Positions 37,051 to 45,172 of a DNA stretch of 64,000 bases are shown in pieces. The stretch lies in NCBI RefSeq assembly GCF_000176915.2, contig NC_014844.1:2790001-2854000 (forward strand), given 5' to 3'. Origin of the DNA: Pseudodesulfovibrio aespoeensis Aspo-2 (lineage in GTDB: Bacteria; Desulfobacterota; Desulfovibrionia; Desulfovibrionales; Desulfovibrionaceae). The position numbers and the translations under genes were made by a program. The notes under the pieces were generated by a model. The model did not search any database. It saw nothing but the letters and a program-made list of their open reading frames with translations, and was not told the origin of the DNA. Within the stretch, counting starts at the first letter, position 1. Every line of letters begins with the position of its first letter.

Positions 37051-37713
37051 TTATTGTTGCGGGAGCAGGCACTGCCGGTGCAGCCAGTCGGGCGCGACCT
37101 GTCCGTTTTCCACGGCCATGACGGTGTCGCCGAGGAAAACGGCCTCCTCCAGATCGTGGGTGACATGCAGGATGGGGATGTCGAGCTCTCCCTTCAACTC
37201 CTTGAGACGGGCTCGCAGGTTCCTGCGGGTGGCCACATCCAGGGCCGAGAATGGCTCGTCGAGCAGCAGCAGGACCGGCTCGCGGGCCAGGGCCTGACAG
37301 AACGCCGCCCGCTGCCGCTCCCCGCCCGAGATGGCGGCGGGTTTGCTGGCTGCCAGGTGCCGGATGCCGAACATGTCCATGAGCGCGTCAACCCGGTCCA
37401 TGTCCGTGGCGGCAAAGGCCACGTTCTTGCGGATATTGAGATGGGGGAACAGGGTGTATTCCTGAAACACGAGGCTCAGCCCACGCTTGCGGGCCGGGAC
37501 AAAGACGCCGGAGTCCGGGTCGGCCCAGGTCTGGCCGCCAAAGGTGATGGCTCCGGAGTCCGGGCGCTCCAGCCCGGCCAGCAGACGGATCATGGTGGTC
37601 TTCCCTGCCCCGGACGGCCCGACCACGGCGGTGATCTGGCCGGGCGCGCAGGAGAAGCGCAGTTCAAGATCGAAGTGCTTGAGCCGCTTGGTCATGTCAG
37701 CACAGAGCATCAT
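37051..37713 (-). CDS. modC: Molybdate/tungstate ABC transporter ATPase ModC (short form)
   Basis: A 220-residue ABC ATPase with Walker A GPSGAGKTT, signature SGGERQR, Walker B LLLLDEPF and the HVTHDLEEA switch. It lacks the C-terminal MOP domain of the longer E. coli ModC, consistent with molybdate sensing by a separate protein. The start ATGATG overlaps the modB stop. It ends with the plain sequence near LLPQQ. Confidence 0.93.
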   Translation of the reverse strand: MMLCADMTKRLKHFDLELRFSCAPGQITAVVGPSGAGKTTMIRLLAGLERPDSGAITFGGQTWADPDSGVFVPARKRGLSLVFQEYTLFPHLNIRKNVAFAATDMDRVDALMDMFGIRHLAASKPAAISGGERQRAAFCQALAREPVLLLLDEPFSALDVATRRNLRARLKELKGELDIPILHVTHDLEEAVFLGDTVMAVENGQVAPDWLHRQCLLPQQ

Positions 37714-38366
37714 GGCCGCCTCGCGTTGATTTTGTTGATGATCATGAGGACCGCGAAGCTGACCGGGACCAGGGTCGCCGACATCAGGAACGCGTCGTTG
37801 AAACGCATGGCCTCCACGGCCTCGAAGATGGCGATGGACGCCACCTGGGTCTTGCCGGGAATGCTCCCGCCGACCATGAGGATGACGCCGAACTCGCCAA
37901 GGCTGTGGGCAAAGACGAGGATGGACGCCGCAGCCAGCCCGCCGATGCAGTTGGGCAGGATGATCCGAAAGAAGGTCGCCACGGGCGTGAGGCCGAGAAT
38001 GGCGGCGCTTTCGAGCAGACGCGAGTCCATCTTTTCGAAGGAGGCGCGCAAGGGCTGGACCGCGAAAGGCAGGTTGAAGATCAGCGAGGCGATCAGAATG
38101 CCCGCAAAACTGAAGACCAGCCTGCCTCCGGTCAGGTCTTCCCAGGCCGCCCCGGCCAGCCCGCGCGGGCCCATGACCACGAGCAGTCCGAATCCAAGGA
38201 CCGTGGGCGGCAGGACCATGGGCAGGGTGACAATGGCGTCGAGGACGCTCTTGCCCCGGAACCGGCCAAACGCCAGCACACACGCCAGCGGAGCGGCCAG
38301 CACCGGGATGAGCGCCATGGTCCAGAACGCCAGCTTCGCCGAGAGGAGGAGTGGTGTCCAATCCAT
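37710..38366 (-). CDS. modB: Molybdate/tungstate ABC transporter permease ModB
   Basis: A 218-residue inner-membrane permease with five to six hydrophobic helices and the cytoplasmic EAA loop (SAAILGLTPVATFFRIILP). Order modA-modB-modC on the minus strand with 3-bp and overlapping spacings indicates one transcript. Confidence 0.93.
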   Translation of the reverse strand: MDWTPLLLSAKLAFWTMALIPVLAAPLACVLAFGRFRGKSVLDAIVTLPMVLPPTVLGFGLLVVMGPRGLAGAAWEDLTGGRLVFSFAGILIASLIFNLPFAVQPLRASFEKMDSRLLESAAILGLTPVATFFRIILPNCIGGLAAASILVFAHSLGEFGVILMVGGSIPGKTQVASIAIFEAVEAMRFNDAFLMSATLVPVSFAVLMIINKINARRP

Positions 38367-38369
38367 GGG

Positions 38370-39107
38370 CTATTTGTATCCGTACTTCAGCTTCATGGCC
38401 TGCACTTCCGGCGAGGCCAGAAATTCGGCAAAACGCGCCGCCGCCTCGGGGTTGGGCGCTTTCTTGAGGATGCAACCCGCCTGGACTACCGGGGGTGCCT
38501 CATCCACGACCACAAAGCAGCCCTTCTTGCCCTCTTCCGTGAAGATCGAGGAATAGGCGATGAAGCCCACGTCAGCCGCGCCCGAGGATGCGAACTGGAA
38601 GACCTGGGAAATGGACTGGCCGAACACGAGCCTGGGCTGCACCGCGTCCCAGATCCCGGCGGCCTGCAGGGCCTTCATGGCCGAGGTGCCGTAGGGCGCG
38701 GTCTCCGTGTTGGCGATGGCGATCTTCTTCACCGCCGGGTCCTGCAACGCAGCCTTCCATCCCTGTGCGCACAGCTTCGTGTCGAGCGACCAGAACACCA
38801 CCTGCCCCTGGGCGTAGACAAAGGGTTTTTGGGCCAGGCCGTCGGCATAGAGCTTGTCCGGGCGGCTCTCGTCGGCGGCCAGCAGCATGTCAAAGGGGGC
38901 GTCGTTGACGATCTGCCCGTACAGCTTGCCGGTGGAGGCATAGGTGGCCTGGACGGTCAGGCCCGTGGCCTTCTCAAAGGCCGGGATGATCTCATCCTGC
39001 ATGATCGACGTGAAGTTGGCGGCCTGGGCTATGAGCAAGTCTGCGGCCAGGGCGCTCGACGGCAGGACAAGGGCAAGAACAAGCAGGAATGGGGCTATCC
39101 GTTTCAT
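38370..39107 (-). CDS. modA: Molybdate/tungstate-binding periplasmic protein ModA
   Basis: A 245-residue solute-binding protein with a signal peptide (residues 1-21, ending SALAA). ANFTSIMQDEIIPAFEKATG, YASTGKLYGQI and NTETAPYGTSAMKAL are the ModA strand and oxyanion-loop regions. Which oxyanion is preferred cannot be read from sequence. AGGAAGG precedes the ATG. Upstream lies a heptamer tandem repeat and a palindromic operator. Confidence 0.92.
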   Translation of the reverse strand: MKRIAPFLLVLALVLPSSALAADLLIAQAANFTSIMQDEIIPAFEKATGLTVQATYASTGKLYGQIVNDAPFDMLLAADESRPDKLYADGLAQKPFVYAQGQVVFWSLDTKLCAQGWKAALQDPAVKKIAIANTETAPYGTSAMKALQAAGIWDAVQPRLVFGQSISQVFQFASSGAADVGFIAYSSIFTEEGKKGCFVVVDEAPPVVQAGCILKKAPNPEAAARFAEFLASPEVQAMKLKYGYK

Positions 39108-39126
39108 GGTCCTTCCTCGGGGGGGT

Positions 39127-39167
39127 GCGGGTTGCGGGTTGCGGATTGCGGGTGCGGGTTGCGGGTT
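39127..39167 (-). repeat. Heptamer tandem repeat in the modA leader
   Basis: Six successive units of about 7 bp, GCGGGTT with one GCGGATT and one shortened GCGGGT, lie 20 bp upstream of modA on the plus-strand reading. They would be transcribed as an AACCCGC-rich leader of modA mRNA and could vary in copy number by slippage. Confidence 0.8.
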
Positions 39168-39203
39168 TCTTTACTTTGACCGGTACCTGTGCAAACCTTG
39201 GCC

Positions 39204-39234
39204 TCATATATGAACGTATCGACACACAACGCAA
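39204..39234 (-). promoter_or_regulatory. modA promoter with palindromic operator over the -10 box
   Basis: On the minus strand TTGCGT (39229-39234) and TATATG (39205-39210) are 18 bp apart. The -10 is part of the perfect palindrome TCATATATGA (39204-39213). A second inverted repeat GTCACGC-N12-GCGTGAC (39239-39264) lies between this and the tunR start. These are the obvious candidate sites for the divergent regulator. Confidence 0.6.
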
Positions 39235-39280
39235 CCGTGTCACGCAATTGGGAAAAAGCGTGACCATACCCGGACACGCC

Positions 39281-40339
39281 ATGCCAAAATCCAGAATGGT
39301 CCCCCGCCACTGCCAGCGCGAGCTGTTCAGCGTTGCCGACGACGTGCATCACCTCGACGCGCAGCAGCTCCAAAAACTCACCGACGCCTTCGCCATATGG
39401 CGAAGCAGCGCCAGACGGCCCGACAGCGTCCGGGCGCGAGAGCGGGTCGGGCTGACTTTTCTCCTGCTCCGGCACACGGGGGCGCGGCTGGGCGAGGTGC
39501 TGGCCCTTGATGACCGCACCGCCTTCGACATGCAACGCGGCGTGGTGCATCTCGGCCTGAAGGAAAGCACGCGAGAGGTGCCGCTGCCCGAGAATTTCTG
39601 CGCCGAGTTGGAGCGGGTACTGGAAAGCCCCATGGCCTGCGGCCTCAGGGGGCAGTTCTTTCACCTTGATGCAGGATATCTGCGGCGGATCTGCTATGAA
39701 CGCGGCAAGGAATGCGGGCTGCCCAGGGAGCTGGCCAACCCGCGCGTGCTGCGCAACTCCCGCGTGGTGGAGATGCTGCGCGGCGGCGTGCCGCTGGCCG
39801 TGATCAAGCCCGTGCTCGGCCAGTCGTCGCTGGATTTCGCATCGGGCCTGCAACAGTTCACCCAGGAGGATGTGACCGCCATCGTCCGGCTCGCCCAGAC
39901 CGACATGCGCACGCGCAGCAGCGCCCGCAACTCCTTCATCGGGCATGTGACAGCCCTGCTGGCCGATACCGTGATGGCCGAGGTAAGCATGCAGAGCCGA
40001 TCCGGCGTCACCATCCACGCCGTGATCACCGCCGACAGCATGCGCGCCATGCGCCTTGAGGTCGGCACTCCCATCGTGGCCACGGTCAAGGCCCCGCTGG
40101 TCAATGTCATGCGCGCCGGACAGACGGTGTCAGGGAGCGCCCGAAACCGCCTGCCAGGGACAGTCCTGCGCGTGCTCGATTCGCCCGTGATCGCGGAGAT
40201 CACCGGACGCCTCGAAGAAGGGACCGAAGTCTGCGCCCTGGTTTCCGGCCAGAGCGCACGGGACATGGCCCTGCAACCGGGAGACGAGGTGGATTTCTGG
40301 TTCAAGAGCCTCTCGGTGGTCCTCAACGCCATCCGGTAG
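39281..40339 (+). CDS. tunR: TunR-type regulator: inactive tyrosine-recombinase fold plus two TOBE (molybdate/tungstate-binding) domains
   Basis: A 352-residue protein. Residues 50-205 look like a phage-integrase catalytic domain (LLLRHTGARLGEVLALD), but the catalytic set is lost: the HxxR position reads RNSR, the GH position is LGQSS and no tyrosine nucleophile remains. Residues about 215-350 are two TOBE repeats (SFIGHVTALLADTVMAEV; ARNRLPGTVLRVLDSPVIAEI) that bind oxyanions. This architecture is that of TunR, known from Desulfovibrio vulgaris as a tungstate-responsive repressor. Divergent from modA. No clear ribosome binding site; GTG 39260 is an alternative start. Confidence 0.85.
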   Translation: MPKSRMVPRHCQRELFSVADDVHHLDAQQLQKLTDAFAIWRSSARRPDSVRARERVGLTFLLLRHTGARLGEVLALDDRTAFDMQRGVVHLGLKESTREVPLPENFCAELERVLESPMACGLRGQFFHLDAGYLRRICYERGKECGLPRELANPRVLRNSRVVEMLRGGVPLAVIKPVLGQSSLDFASGLQQFTQEDVTAIVRLAQTDMRTRSSARNSFIGHVTALLADTVMAEVSMQSRSGVTIHAVITADSMRAMRLEVGTPIVATVKAPLVNVMRAGQTVSGSARNRLPGTVLRVLDSPVIAEITGRLEEGTEVCALVSGQSARDMALQPGDEVDFWFKSLSVVLNAIR

Positions 40340-40467
40340 GTTCGCCCCCCCCGCTACATGATGAAGTCCGTGGACAGGAAGTTGGAGCTGTGGTCGGGAC
40401 ACCCGCCACATTTCCGTTTGCCAAGAGCGCGGAAGCTGTATATCTGTTAATCTTGATATATGCATAT

Positions 40468-40706
40468 GGCAAGAAACGGAAAACGGTGAAAAACCGTTGC
40501 GGACGCGCCGCTGTAACCGGCAAAACCCGCCCGCATCCACCCGTCAGGGGAAGGGTGCGGGCATGCATGGGGCCGGGAGCCAGAAGACGTCTTGCCTGGA
40601 TGTGTTCCGGCCCGCGCCCGTTTGCGGTCGCGGACCATCTGCTTCGGACGTTGACCCGCCCGGAGCTGGCTGGAAACTCCTTGTCTGACACCTTGTAAAA
40701 TGGAGT
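40468..40706 (+). promoter_or_regulatory. Cobalamin (adenosyl/methyl-B12) riboswitch controlling metE
   Basis: The aptamer core is visible: GGTGAAAAACC, then CGGACGC-GCCGCTGTAACCGG, a long P6-like arm, and the B12 box AGCCAGAAGACGTCTTGCC at 40578-40596. Downstream, ACTCC (40676-40680) can pair with the metE ribosome binding site GGAGT (40702-40706), or its last four bases with GGAG at 40662-40665, suggesting control of translation start. With B12 present, metE would be turned off, as expected for a B12-independent enzyme. Confidence 0.93.
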
Positions 40707-40710
40707 GGAC

Positions 40711-42996
40711 ATGAACGCGCACGTACTTGGTTTTCCCAGAATGGGAACAGGCCGCGAACTCAAATGGGCTTTGGAGGATTTCTGGCAGGGCAGGCTTGAC
40801 GAGAGCGGGCTTCTGTCTGTGGCGTGGGAACTGAAGGAAAGGCACTGGGCGATCCAGGCCCAGGCCGGGCTGGACTCGGTCTGCGTCGGGGATCATTCCC
40901 TGTATGACCATGTGCTGGACACGGCCATCATGGTCGGGGCCGTCCCGGAGCGGTTCCTGGGACACGGCGGCGGCAGCGGTCTTGACACGTATTTCCGCAT
41001 GGCCCGCGGCGACGCGGACGCCAATGTCCCTGCCATGACCATGACCAAATGGTTCGACTCGAACTACCACTACATTGTCCCGGAGATAGGGCCGGATACA
41101 ACCTTCACCGGAACGTCCGGCCAGCTTGCCCGGGACATTCATCGGGCCGTTGGCCTTGGCTACAACCCGAGACCGATCCTGGTGGGCCCCCTCACCTTCC
41201 TGCTCCTTGCCAGAGAGGTTGGCGGCGTCAGCCGCTGGGACCATATGGAGGCATTGACCAGGGCCTATTGCGACATCCTCGGTGAACTGGCCGGCCAGGC
41301 CCGGTGGGTGCAGCTGGACGAGCCCGCCCTGTGCCTCGACCTGCCCCCACAGGCCGCAGAAGCCGCCCGCCATGCCTATGCGCAGCTCGCCAAGGCGTGC
41401 GGCCCCTCGCAAATCCTGCTCGCGACCTACTTCGGGGAGTTGCGGGAAAACCTTGGCCTGGCTGTCTCGCTGCCCGTGGACGCCCTGCACCTGGACCTCG
41501 TCCGGGGACGCGCCCAGCTCCAAGAAACCCTTGCCGTCATGCCGCAGAGCATGCACCTTTCCCTCGGGCTGGTGAATGGCCGCAACATCTGGCGGACAGA
41601 CCTCGACGCGTCGGCGAGGCTCGTGGACATTGCCTGCGCCGCTCTGGGTGAGGACCGGGTGATGGTCGCCTCCAGCTGTTCGCTGCTCCATGCGCCCATG
41701 GATGTCGAGAGCGAGAACGCACTGGATCCGTCCCTCAAGCAATGGATGGCCTTTGCCGTCCAGAAATGCGCCGAAGTGGCTGCCCTGAAAGGGCATGGGA
41801 GCGCCGCCGCGCCAGCCCTGTTCGCCGAGAACCGAGCCGTTCTGGCCGCACGAAACGGAAGTGCCCTGGTGCACAATCCCGCTGTGGCGCAACGCTTGTT
41901 GGCCATTGACGAATCCATGCTCACCCGCACCTCGCCCGCCGTTGCGCGGGCCACGGCCCAGCAGGCGCGGATGGGGCTGCCCCTCTTCCCGACCACGACC
42001 ATCGGCTCGTATCCCCAGACCGCCGAAATCAGGCAGGCCCGGCTGGCGCACAAGCGGGGAGAACTCTCCGACGCCAGCTACCAAGAGGCGATGCGCCGAC
42101 AGATAAAGGAGACCGTGGGCCGCCAGGAGCGGCTGGACCTCGATGTCCTGGTCCACGGCGAACCCGAACGAAACGACATGGTGGAGTATTTCGGCCAACA
42201 GCTCGACGGCTTCTGCTTCACCAGCAATGGGTGGGTCCAGAGTTATGGCAGCCGCTGCGTCAAGCCGCCGGTCATCTTCGGCGACGTGTCCCGGCCAGGG
42301 CCGATGACGGTGGACTGGGCCGTCTACGCCCAGAGCCTGACCGACCGCCCCATGAAAGGGATGCTGACCGGACCCGTGACCATCCTCTGCTGGAGCTTTG
42401 TCCGCGACGACATTCCAAGGAGCGAGGTCTGCCGCCAGATCGCGCTGGCCGTGCGCGACGAGGTCCGCGACCTCGAAGCCGCCGGAATCAGCATCATCCA
42501 GATCGACGAGGCCGCCCTGCGCGAGGGCATGCCCCTGCGCGAATCCGAGCGCGGGCAGTACCTCCGGTGGGCGGTGGACTGCTTCCGCCTCGCCTCGTCC
42601 GGGGTGGACGACGCAACGCAGATCCACTCGCACATGTGCTACAGCGAGTTCAACACCATTGTGGAGTGGATAGCCAGGATGGATGCCGATGTCGTCAGCA
42701 TCGAGGCGAGCCGGAGCGGCATGCGCCTGCTTGATGCGTTCGACGCCAGCCGGTTCCCGGCCCGGATTGGACCGGGCATCTACGACATCCACAGCCCGCG
42801 CATACCCGATGCCGAGGAGATTCTCCAACTCCTGCGCAAGGCGTTGCGCGTTGTCCCGGCAGACCGCCTCTGGGTCAACCCGGACTGCGGTCTGAAGACA
42901 CGGGCCTGGCCGGAAACCCTCGCCTCGCTGCGCAACATGGTCACGGCGGCCAAACAATTGCGCGCCGAGCACCTGGAGGGAACACGGGCAGAGTGA
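40711..42996 (+). CDS. metE: Cobalamin-independent methionine synthase MetE
   Basis: A 761-residue enzyme that methylates homocysteine from 5-methyl-tetrahydropteroyl-polyglutamate. The N-terminal half starts with [17 protein letters not shown] and has [13 protein letters not shown]; the catalytic C-terminal half shows [14 protein letters not shown], the zinc ligands in HSHMCYSEF (His, Cys), a glutamate later and [11 protein letters not shown] (Cys). TGGAG precedes the ATG. Regulated by the upstream B12 riboswitch, so the organism most likely also has MetH or obtains B12. Confidence 0.96.
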   Translation: MNAHVLGFPRMGTGRELKWALEDFWQGRLDESGLLSVAWELKERHWAIQAQAGLDSVCVGDHSLYDHVLDTAIMVGAVPERFLGHGGGSGLDTYFRMARGDADANVPAMTMTKWFDSNYHYIVPEIGPDTTFTGTSGQLARDIHRAVGLGYNPRPILVGPLTFLLLAREVGGVSRWDHMEALTRAYCDILGELAGQARWVQLDEPALCLDLPPQAAEAARHAYAQLAKACGPSQILLATYFGELRENLGLAVSLPVDALHLDLVRGRAQLQETLAVMPQSMHLSLGLVNGRNIWRTDLDASARLVDIACAALGEDRVMVASSCSLLHAPMDVESENALDPSLKQWMAFAVQKCAEVAALKGHGSAAAPALFAENRAVLAARNGSALVHNPAVAQRLLAIDESMLTRTSPAVARATAQQARMGLPLFPTTTIGSYPQTAEIRQARLAHKRGELSDASYQEAMRRQIKETVGRQERLDLDVLVHGEPERNDMVEYFGQQLDGFCFTSNGWVQSYGSRCVKPPVIFGDVSRPGPMTVDWAVYAQSLTDRPMKGMLTGPVTILCWSFVRDDIPRSEVCRQIALAVRDEVRDLEAAGISIIQIDEAALREGMPLRESERGQYLRWAVDCFRLASSGVDDATQIHSHMCYSEFNTIVEWIARMDADVVSIEASRSGMRLLDAFDASRFPARIGPGIYDIHSPRIPDAEEILQLLRKALRVVPADRLWVNPDCGLKTRAWPETLASLRNMVTAAKQLRAEHLEGTRAE

Positions 42997-43188
42997 TCGA
43001 CAACCCCGGCTGACTGCACAAGCCCTCATCCCCTGGCAGGGTGGGGGCTGTGCGCCCGGCCCGGCTTGTTCATGAACCGCCCGGCCCGGCATCGACGCCC
43101 GACTGCACACTTCATTCACTGCATTCTGGAAAGCGGAGGGGAAAGGCTCAAGAACCTTTGCGAACCCTTGACAGATGTCAAAACTGGC

Positions 43189-43356
43189 CTCCGGCGACAG
43201 ACGATTCCGGGTGCTTTGACCCACCACTTTGACCCAGAGGGGTCAAATCACGCCGAAAGAAGACAATCGTGCAAGTTGCCGGATAAAAAAGAAAAAGGGT
43301 TGCGGCCTGTTAGCCGCAACCCTTGATCATTCTGGTGCCGAAGAGAAGACTCGAAC
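43189..43356 (+). repeat. Left direct repeat of the tRNA-Leu island (attL region)
   Basis: This 168-bp block matches 52959-53126 without gaps (offset 9,770) with about 8-9 substitutions. It contains TTTGACCC twice and its inverse, a terminator stem, and ends with the 24-nt 3' part of tRNA-Leu (43333-43356, TGGTGCCGAAG...). Sequence beyond 43356 differs from the intact tRNA, marking the element border. Confidence 0.92.
43285..43322 (-). terminator. Relict tRNA-Leu terminator at the left island end
   Basis: GGGTTGCGGC / GCCGCAACCC, a perfect 10-bp stem, is followed on the minus strand by TTTTTC and more Ts. It presumably ended the tRNA-Leu transcript before the island separated it from the gene. 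Confidence 0.75.
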
Positions 43357-43823
43357 GTCTAGTTTTTCGGCAGAGCGGCAATGATTTGATTTTATTAGTC
43401 TATTTTGTTTTGGCGTGTCCTTTGTGCATGAAGAATGACCTAGCATTTTGACCCGGCTTCAGCAAGGGAGAGATGTTATGCTTTTTGGAATATTCCCAAA
43501 TGCCTCGACTCGTGATGAAGTCGGCTTTGAATCCTTATCAACGGCGTGAAAGGCCGTAACCAATCAACCGGAAGATCGCTTACCTGCGTTATTTCAATGG
43601 GTTGAAATGCCATATTCACCATGAAAAACATAGTTGCCTTTGAGAATGACACTTGGGTGACACGTAAATTCTAACTGAGGGCAGACGAACTGAGCCAAAT
43701 AGACCTTCATAATCCCTTGAATGCCATTTTTGACAATCCTGAGCGATATGCCATCGTTGATGTTGTGTCAGGCTGGAAAATCGCTCAGGTTAGGTATAAG
43801 ATACATGCACAAACAAATTTGTT
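43357..43823 (+). other. Gene-free left end of the island
   Basis: AT-richer sequence without a credible gene. One further TTTGACCC word (43447-43454) matches those in the flanking repeats, and a 24-codon ORF with a GGGAGAG leader starts at 43483 but cannot be supported as a gene. It is likely decayed DNA. Confidence 0.5.
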
Positions 43824-44986
43824 GTAAGCGCACAATGAACCCCTTCTTACAGCAGCACCCCATCGATGCCATGATGCCCTTCATTTCAAGGAGGAGCATC
43901 CTGTGCCGCCGCAGATCATTCCCAAGGGCATCGCCACATCGGGTCTCCTGGCCTATGTCCTGGCTTCCAAGTTTGTTGACGGACTGCCGTTCTATCGTCA
44001 GGAGCGCATGTTCACACGACTGGGCCTGGATGTATCCCGGAGCACCATGTGCGGCTGGGCTTTTCGGGCTGCCGAAGCTAGCGAGCCGATCATGGAGCTT
44101 CTACACGAAGAGATTCTGTCTGGGCCGGTCCTGAACCTGGATGAGACCACGGTGCAGGTGTTGAAAGAACCTAGCCGGAAGAACACGAGCAAATCATATA
44201 TGTGGCTCGCCCGAGGCGGACCTCCTGGAAAACCCGGCGTACTCTTTCACTATTCGCCCTCGCGTTCCGGCAAGATTGCCGAGGAGTTGGTGCGTGACTT
44301 TTCTGGCTACCTGCAAACCGATGGGTATGCGGGGTATAACGCTCTTGGGGAGCGAGAGGGTATTATCCATATGGGCTGTCTGGCGCACGTGCGGCGTAAG
44401 TTCATGGACGTGCTCAAGGCTGGGACTAAGAAACGCGGCACCGCCCAGGAGGTGATCGATCTCATTGCTCAACTCTACGGCCTGGAAAAGCAGGCTCGAC
44501 AAGCGGGCTTTGATGCGGATCGCATCCTGGCCATGCGTCAGAGCCAGTCCAGTCAGATCATGGACACCATCAAGGCTTTGCTTCTGGGGACAGACCAAGC
44601 CGCAAAAAGCCTACTTGGTCGCGCCATCTCTTAAGCCTGGAGGCAGTGGGAACGAGTTGAAACGTATCGTGAAGATGGCATTTTGCTGCCGGATAACAAT
44701 TTGGCCGAGAACGCCATCCGTCCTTTGGCGGTCGGTCGGAAGAACTGGCTTTTCTCCGACTCGCCCAGAGGCGCTGCTGCAAGCGCGGCCTTGTACAGTC
44801 TGGTCAAGACTGCGAAGGCTAATGGGCTGGAACCTTTGCGGTGTCTGCATTTTCTCTTTGAAAGACTACCGGGCACGAAGTCGGATGACGAAAGAAGAAA
44901 CTTGTTGCCGCAGTATATTGTCGCTGAAGAGTTGGCGTGTTAATAGGATGGCAAGGATTGGAAGAAGGCAAAAAATTTGCGCTTAC
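43824..44986 (+). mobile_element. IS66-family insertion sequence relic
   Basis: Ends are inverted: GTAAGCGCACAA at 43824 and TTTGCGCTTAC ending at 44986, the GTAAGCG start typical of IS66 elements. At 1,163 bp it is about half the usual size, lacking tnpA, tnpB and the first part of the transposase. Flanking 8-mers (AATTTGTT and AGTTATTT) are not identical, so no clean target duplication remains. Confidence 0.75.
43828..44943 (+). pseudogene. IS66 transposase TnpC, 5'-truncated and interrupted by a nonsense codon
   Basis: In one continuous frame the sequence encodes PPQIIPKGIATSGLLAYVL, LDETTVQV, HMGCLAHVRRKF and, later, [14 protein letters not shown] and [11 protein letters not shown], the IS66 DDE transposase core and C-terminus. 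A TAA at 44632-44634 interrupts the frame between AIS and [11 protein letters not shown], where relatives have a tyrosine, so a single change of TAC/TAT to TAA explains it. The N-terminal leucine-rich and zinc-finger part (~140 residues) is missing. The element cannot transpose by itself. Confidence 0.85.
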
Positions 44987-45172
44987 AGTTATTTAAACGC
45001 TATGTTTCAACCAAGGGGGAAGAAAGGGGGCTTGGGTGTTGTGTGGCAAAACTCCTGACGGAAAAGTACTTGATGGGTACTCTCGATTTTTTTTCTGAAA
45101 ATGGCAGGACAACGTTTGTGCTCGCTCTGCCTGGGTGAATTCGCGGGCTCATTCGGAAAACATGAGGGCAAT

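Noticed and set aside
40447..43227. 926-aa open frame antisense to metE
   Set aside because: metE and its riboswitch are unambiguous on the plus strand; the antisense frame has no family motif and no start signals.
43357..43823. CRISPR or small toxin genes in the AT-rich left end of the island
   Set aside because: No spaced repeats and no ORF above 25-30 codons with a convincing start were found.
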